Shown here: positions 9,539 to 13,629 of the stretch, piece by piece | Layout of the letters: each line of letters begins with the position of its first letter | Position numbering within the stretch: position 1 is the stretch's first letter | Assembly: GCF_000188695.1 (NCBI RefSeq) | Contig: NW_004754913.1 | Location: 127,243-140,871, forward strand | Direction: 5' to 3' | Origin: Salpingoeca rosetta | Lineage: Eukaryota > Opisthokonta > Choanoflagellata > Craspedida > Salpingoecidae | DNA length: 13,629 nucleotides | Translations under genes and position numbers: made by a program | Notes under the pieces: model-generated | Seen by the model: the letters and a program-made list of their open reading frames with translations, nothing else | Databases searched by the model: none | Told to the model about the DNA's origin: nothing

Positions 9539-11450
9539 TTACTTCCCCGCTCTGTCTCATGCCATCGCACACACCCCTCCCTTGCAGGCTGCGGAGGGAT
9601 CGTTTGTGCTGATGAAGCGGCCGGCAAACGCAAAGGGCCGCAAACACACGCGCGCGGCACGGGCGCAGCGGGCAGCCGGCAACGGGGACGCAAAGGACGG
9701 AGCCAAGGTGGCGGGAGATGGACCGAATGGCGCTGGTGAGAAGGAGGATGACGCGGCAGCGGAAGGGAGCGATGATGGCGCAACAGGACGCCAACGGTAG
9801 GCACCACACGCTCTTTTATGGTTTGCCGCCGTATTGCACACACGCGCATACACACACACGCGCACACATACACACATACACACATACACACATGCACACA
9901 TGCACACATACACACATGTGCTAACCCACCAAGACGGCGCTCACATGACTCCAACCTGCACTGCCTGCCTCTGTGCTGTGTCTGTGCATGGCTGCCAGGA
10001 CGCTGAGCGAGAAGGAGGACGAGTACCAGCGTGCACGTGCGCGCATCTTCCGCGACGGCGATGATGACGACGAGAATGACGACATCATCGACGCCCCTGC
10101 ACCAGCACCAAATGCCGCACCCACTACCCACCACCAACACCATCAACAGCAACACCAACAGCAGTTGGAGGTGGGGAGCGCGCCTGCACCTGTGCCACCG
10201 TCGCTGTCAGCATCTTCGTCGGGGGGCGGAGACGGCAGAGTGCGGCGAGGGCGACATCGACACCAGCCCGTCGGTGGCCGGCACCGCGGTGGCAGCAGCA
10301 GCAGTGGTGGTGGCGGTATGGATGATCGGGACCTCACACCCCAGCAGCGCATGGCGCAGCAGCAGATGTACGCGGCGATGATGCAGACGCACATGACCGC
10401 CATGCACATGACCAGACTGCAACAGCACCAGCACCACCAGCCACACCACCAGCACCACCAACGGGGGCAGCAACGCTTCTATTCGCACCAGCACCAGCAC
10501 CAGCAGCCAATGCCATACATGCCGCCGCAGCACCAGCAGCAACAGCAGCAGTCGCCACTGCCGCCACAACAGACGTATGCGTATGGTGGTGGTGGCGGTG
10601 GTGGTGGTAACATGTCCTCGCCCCAAGTGGCGCCGACCTATGGGGTGCATCAACCGCCACAGCAGTTCACCGCGCCCCAGCACCAACACCAACACCAACA
10701 CCACCAGCCACAACATCAACAGCAACATCAGCCGCAGCAGCCGTGGATGATGGGCCAGCAGCCAATGCAGATGCCTCAGGTCGGTGGTGGTCGTCGTTTT
10801 TAATGGCGCTGATACAGATAGAGGGGAGGTTGAGTTGACACTGTTGGTTTGACACTGTTGTGCTGGCGGCTTTGCATCAGTTTACTTTGTGCCCATGTCC
10901 TAATCTTGTGTGCATGTGTGTGTGTGCATGTGTGTGGCTGCCTGCGCCTTGCATCACCAGGATGGGAACGGGGTGTGGTCGATGATGCAAGGTGTGCCGC
11001 CGCCGATGATGGGAGCCCCCGTGCCGTCCTCACCGCCCCAGCACCACTCGCCGCCACCGCACCCGATGCACGCCGGGTACCACCCGATGCAGCCCGCGTC
11101 GCCCATCCAGCAGCCGTCCAGCCCGCACGGCATGCACGTGGCACCGCCGATGATGGCGCCGGGCATGATGGGGTGGCCAATGCCTGCCCAGTACGCAATG
11201 CCGCCCTCGTCATCGCCAGCAGCATCGAAACCCCCGCTCATCCCAGGCCAGCCACCATACGCCCCACAGCAGCACCAGCAACAGCACTACCGCCAGCAAG
11301 ATAGGAACCGCAGCCACAGGTCAGTGGTGTTTGCTCGCCTTTGCTCGCCTTTGCTCGCCTTTGCTTGTTTGGTCATCATCGTACTCGCATGCACATGTTT
11401 TCCAACTCAGACGTCTGTGCACCCACATCACACCACACCACAGGAAGTAA
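6726..11450 (+). CDS. R3H and SUZ domain RNA-binding protein (R3HDM/encore/ARPP21-like), 11 exons
   Basis: Predicted single-strand nucleic-acid-binding protein, probably acting on mRNA in the cytoplasm. Proposed exons: 6726-6739, 6934-7127, 7297-7372, 7536-7602, 8789-8836, 9077-9147, 9291-9354, 9588-9796, 9999-10779, 10961-11319, 11411-11450; phases agree and give 640 aa. Order: poly-Q stretch (about 24-52); helix with [12 protein letters not shown]3H domain (about 96-157) with [16 protein letters not shown], the signature [10 protein letters not shown] (R128-x3-H132) and [11 protein letters not shown]-like part with [10 protein letters not shown] (exon 8) and [12 protein letters not shown] (255-265); acidic patch; then about 370 residues rich in Q, H, P, M and G. 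Human R3HDM1/2 share TSYHRM and FGMDHNVD. Intron 4 (7603-8788) hosts five snoRNAs. Weakest points: the 14-nt first coding exon, the join at 10779/10961 (reading through stops at 10803), and the last exon, where two acceptors (11411 or 11444) lead to the same TAA. Confidence 0.88.
7726..7823 (+). ncRNA. SNORD44: box C/D snoRNA, SNORD44 (U44)-like, copy 1
   Basis: 98 nt. Terminal stem GAGGA (7726-7730) with TCCTC (7819-7823); C box GTGATGA (7732-7738); D box CTGA (7815-7818). Just before the D box, TATTAGCTCTA is complementary to TAGAGCTAATA, a universally conserved 5' segment of 18S rRNA. By the fifth-nucleotide rule the target is the second A of TAGAG, which is human A166, the known site of SNORD44, whose guide end (TTAGCTCTAACTGA) is identical. 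A C'-like GTGATGC is at 7763-7769; no clean D' box is visible. TCGCT/AGCGA (7783-7787/7794-7798) can form an internal hairpin. Presumably processed from the R3H-SUZ intron 4. Confidence 0.92.
7930..8027 (+). ncRNA. SNORD44: box C/D snoRNA, SNORD44 (U44)-like, copy 2
   Basis: 98 nt with the same stem (GAGGA/TCCTC), C box at 7936-7942, D box at 8019-8022 and the same 18S guide. It differs from copy 1 at a few positions: TATACATTACC instead of TACATATTACC, and ACAATGGTG instead of ACACTGTTG. It starts 204 bp after copy 1. Confidence 0.92.
8134..8231 (+). ncRNA. SNORD44: box C/D snoRNA, SNORD44 (U44)-like, copy 3
   Basis: 98 nt with terminal stem, C box, D box (8223-8226) and 18S guide all intact. 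It starts 204 bp after copy 2. The variable segment near nt 50 is the copy 1 type (ACACTGTTG), whereas the segment after the C box is the copy 2 type, so it is mosaic between the first two copies. Confidence 0.92.
8333..8430 (+). ncRNA. SNORD44: box C/D snoRNA, SNORD44 (U44)-like, copy 4
   Basis: 98 nt; stem, C box, D box (8422-8425) and guide intact. It has TATATATTACC after the C box. It starts 199 bp after copy 3. Its 3' flank differs: the usual spacer is replaced from 8433 onward. Confidence 0.92.
8534..8631 (+). ncRNA. SNORD44: box C/D snoRNA, SNORD44 (U44)-like, copy 5 (divergent)
   Basis: 98 nt; C box at 8540-8546, D box at 8623-8626. The terminal stem is GGAGA (8534-8538) with TCTCC (8627-8631) rather than GAGGA/TCCTC, so both strands changed and pairing was kept. 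The segment before the guide is GATTTCTATTAGC rather than GATCATTATTAGC, yet the 11-nt guide itself is unchanged. Flanks are unrelated to those of copies 1-3. Confidence 0.9.
8857..8970 (+). repeat. imperfect (TG)n tract in R3H-SUZ intron 5
   Basis: TG repeat broken by cgcgcgcg near 8872-8884 and by several TGTGCGTGCG and TGTCTG steps, starting about 20 bp after the donor of exon 5. Confidence 0.9.
9483..9538 (+). repeat. (CTCACT)n hexanucleotide repeat in R3H-SUZ intron 7
   Basis: About nine units of CTCACT follow a short CA run (9461-9482), giving a C/A/T-only tract about 50 bp before the acceptor of exon 8. Sequence between 9355 and 9587 otherwise shows no features. Confidence 0.92.
9837..9918 (+). 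repeat. imperfect (CA)n tract in R3H-SUZ intron 8
   Basis: CA-rich tract with recurring ACACATAC and ACACATGC steps between exons 8 and 9. It is not open-frame evidence. Confidence 0.9.
11330..11363 (+). repeat. 10-bp direct repeat in R3H-SUZ intron 10
   Basis: TTTGCTCGCC occurs three times in direct succession, followed by a degenerate fourth unit, starting just after the donor of exon 10. Confidence 0.85.
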
Positions 11451-11968
<518 letters not shown>

Positions 11969-12257
11969 ATGATGTTGCTTGGCGGCGTGTTGAGGCGCAG
12001 CACTGCGCGATGCTGTGGAACGATGATGGCAGCACAGGGGCAGCAGAGTGTTCTTGCACTGGCTGCAAGGCGGACACCCATGCCCGTGCACGCCTGCATT
12101 GGCTCCTCTATGACCCGACACATGGCGACAGACACTGTCGATGAGGAAGAAAAGAAGGTGTGTGTATGTGTGCTTGCGTGTGGGTGTTTGTGGTGTGTAT
12201 GTGTGTGTGTGTGTGTGTGCGTGCGTGCGTGTGTGCGTGTGTGTGTATGTGTTTGTG

Positions 12258-12292
<35 letters not shown>

Positions 12293-13132
12293 GGTGGGTG
12301 TGAGTGGGTGGGTGTTTGTGGTGTGTGTATGTGGGTGTGTGTGTGTGTCTACGCTTGCTTCTGCTTGCATCGGAGTGCATTCATGTACGCATGTTTGCGT
12401 TAGGGTGTGTTAGTGCATGTACACGCACAGTTTGCGTGCAAGCTTGACGCTCACATCATCGCATTCGTTCACCTTAAACCTTATACGTGTGTGCGCTGAT
12501 ACGTCGTGTAGAGGCAACGGGAGATTGAGGCACTTCAGGCGCGCAACGTTGATCGCTCGCTGCTGCGTCAGCTGCCGTTCAACGACTATGTCAAACTCCG
12601 CCGCAAGCTCAGCATTCGCGGCTACCTCTTTGGCGTCCCTTGCTTCTTCACAGGCATCGTTGGCTCCGCCTACGTCTGCGCAACACAAATTCCCAACCTT
12701 ATGCCAGAGACTGCAGAACAAGTCGAGCCCATCATGTCAGTTGGCAGGAAATGTGTGTGTGTGTGGGGGGGGGAACCACAATCTCAATGGTGCTTTGTTG
12801 CGCTTGCCTTTTCTTTTCATTCCGACCGCTTGCTGTTGTTGCACGTGGCGACTTTGGTGTCAACTCGCTGTTCGTCCATGTGTGTATGTGTGCATGTGTG
12901 TGTGTGTGTGTGTCGTGTGATCTGGGCTTAATTCTTTACTGCAGCCCACGAGCTCACCATCAGCGCATGTCCCGCTGTTGTATCTTTTTGTGGAGACAGG
13001 GGTTTGGACCCGATGCTGTTTGCGACGCTGACGACGACGCTGTCTGGGTTTGTGAGCTTCTTTGTTGGCACAGCGCTCTTCAAAGTGCTGTGGAGAACAT
13101 TCTTCAGGCAGCACGCAGCCATGCTCGACGCG
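11969..13132 (+). CDS. Pam17-like mitochondrial import-motor protein (3' end unresolved)
   Basis: Exons 11969-12157, 12512-12735 and 13000-13132 join in phases 0 and 2 to give 182 aa. Pam17 is an inner-membrane subunit of the TIM23-associated PAM motor that drives preprotein import in fungi. The first 60 residues are rich in Arg, Ala and Ser with almost no acid, as expected of a mitochondrial presequence. The core then has [11 protein letters not shown] (86-96; family WNDFFKLRKK), a first hydrophobic span (about 100-120), [10 protein letters not shown] (139-148; family FGLDPF), a second span (143-168) and ALFKVLWR. Two spans around GLDP and a length near yeast Pam17 (about 197 aa) fit. The usual C-terminal NRVDP...YYGEKI motif is not visible. 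After exon 3 the frame either reads through to a stop at 13207 or splices, e.g. to an acceptor at 13350 with a stop near 13408. The family call is moderate. Confidence 0.55.
12158..12420 (+). repeat. imperfect (TG)n tract in Pam17-like intron 1
   Basis: TG-rich sequence starting at the donor itself (gtgtgtatg) and continuing for most of intron 1, with TGGG and TGCG interruptions. Confidence 0.9.
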
Positions 13133-13224
13133 GTACGAGGAATACATGTGTGCGTCCGTGTCTGTGTGTGCCTGTGTATGTCTCTGTGTAGGTGTTTGTG
13201 TATGTAGGTGTATGTGCCGGTGTA

Positions 13225-13327
<103 letters not shown>

Positions 13328-13404
13328 ATGTAAGAACGGATGGTCAAGGAAAGCGCTGTGCCAGCATCCATCTTCAACATCTTCACCACGGTTGTGAGCC
13401 GTAC

Positions 13405-13501
13405 CTGACTTTGGGTTCTTGTAGAATGCTTCGGGCGACTTTGCCCAGCACACCTCTCCCGTCAGCATGTCGATCCAGAAGAACCGATGGTGCGTCGCTC
13501 C
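13405..13501 (-). CDS. PH-domain-like exon of a convergent gene (partial)
   Basis: Read on the minus strand, an acceptor (ccactgcag) precedes 97 bp of open frame, ending before a donor (gtacgg). The 32 codons begin GATHHRFFWID and continue through TGEVCWAKSPEAFYKN. The pattern R-F/Y-F-W, a turn with TGE, then a C-W/Y-W strand is that of strands 1-3 of pleckstrin-homology domains, especially those of the cortical PH_12 type (hRYFWVhP...TLyW). PH domains bind phosphoinositides or proteins at membranes. Upstream exons would lie right of the window; the following exon was not identified. The next reading in the same strand, shifted one frame (about 13325-13389), also looks PH-like (see findings). 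With a single short exon the family call is tentative. Confidence 0.5.
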
Positions 13502-13516
13502 CTGCAGTGGTGACCA

Positions 13517-13629
13517 TGTGTGTGTGTGTGTGTATGTGTGTGTGTGTGTGTGTGCGTGTGTGTGTGTGTGTGTGTGCGCGCGTGCGTGCGTGTGTGCGTG
13601 CGTGTGTGTGTGCGTGCGTGTGTGTGTGC
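13517..13629 (+). repeat. imperfect (TG)n tract to the window end
   Basis: TG-rich with TATG and GCGCGCGTGCG steps; on the minus strand this is the (CA)n-rich intron just before the PH-like exon. Confidence 0.9.

Noticed and set aside
10207..10728. Long minus-strand open frame rich in Leu and Val
   Set aside because: It is the antisense of the CAG/CAC-rich (Gln/His) exon 9 of the R3H-SUZ gene, which has strong plus-strand support.
10780..10803. Ending the R3H-SUZ gene at the stop at 10801-10803
   Set aside because: A donor at 10780 and an acceptor before 10961 keep the frame and lead into a further Pro/Met/Gln-rich exon of the same style. Read-through to this stop remains possible as an alternative transcript.
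13432..13491. Plus-strand reading with NASGDFAQH as a Pam17-like final exon
   Set aside because: The same bases read on the minus strand give a far more domain-like PH segment with matching splice signals, and the plus reading lacks the Pam17 C-terminal motif.

Overview
This is nuclear DNA from an intron-rich, compact eukaryotic genome. Coding exons are GC-rich, genes carry up to eleven exons, and the introns and gaps are crowded with (TG)n/(CA)n runs. Intron density, gene spacing and the protein families suggest a choanoflagellate (Salpingoeca/Monosiga-like), but this is an inference from style; no sequence here names the species. No viral, bacterial or transposon gene was recognised.

Layout. 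1-735: last two exons of an SDR39U1-type NAD(P)-binding epimerase-family protein. 736-1265: short gap with a (CA)n run and the leader of the next gene. 1266-6176: a complete eleven-exon CCT8 gene (theta subunit of the cytosolic chaperonin TRiC/CCT, 547 aa as assembled). 6177-6725: gap. 6726-11450: an eleven-exon gene for an R3H + SUZ RNA-binding protein with long Gln/His/Pro/Met-rich tails (R3HDM/encore/ARPP21 type, about 640 aa). 11451-11968: gap with a 142-bp (CA)n run. 11969 to about 13132: a gene for a small, probably mitochondrial, two-span membrane protein that resembles the import-motor subunit Pam17. 13405-13501: an exon on the minus strand that looks like part of a pleckstrin-homology (PH) domain, from a gene entering from the right and converging on the Pam17-like gene.

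The most interesting element is not a protein gene. Intron 4 of the R3H-SUZ gene (7603-8788) holds five head-to-tail copies of a 98-nt box C/D snoRNA. Each has a terminal stem, a C box (GTGATGA), a D box (CTGA) and, just before the D box, an 11-nt antisense element (TATTAGCTCTA) matching 18S rRNA. That guide is the one used by human SNORD44 (U44), which directs 2'-O-methylation of 18S A166. Copy 5 has a changed terminal stem in which both sides changed together, strong evidence that the RNA structure is selected.

Four genes are read rightward and one leftward. Their products (a mitochondrial/plastid-type SDR, a chaperonin subunit, an RNA-binding protein and an import-motor-like protein) share no obvious pathway; the only functional nesting is the snoRNA array inside its host intron. 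Exon joins were made by hand from reading frame, GT/AG ends and family alignment recalled from memory; no search or transcript was available.
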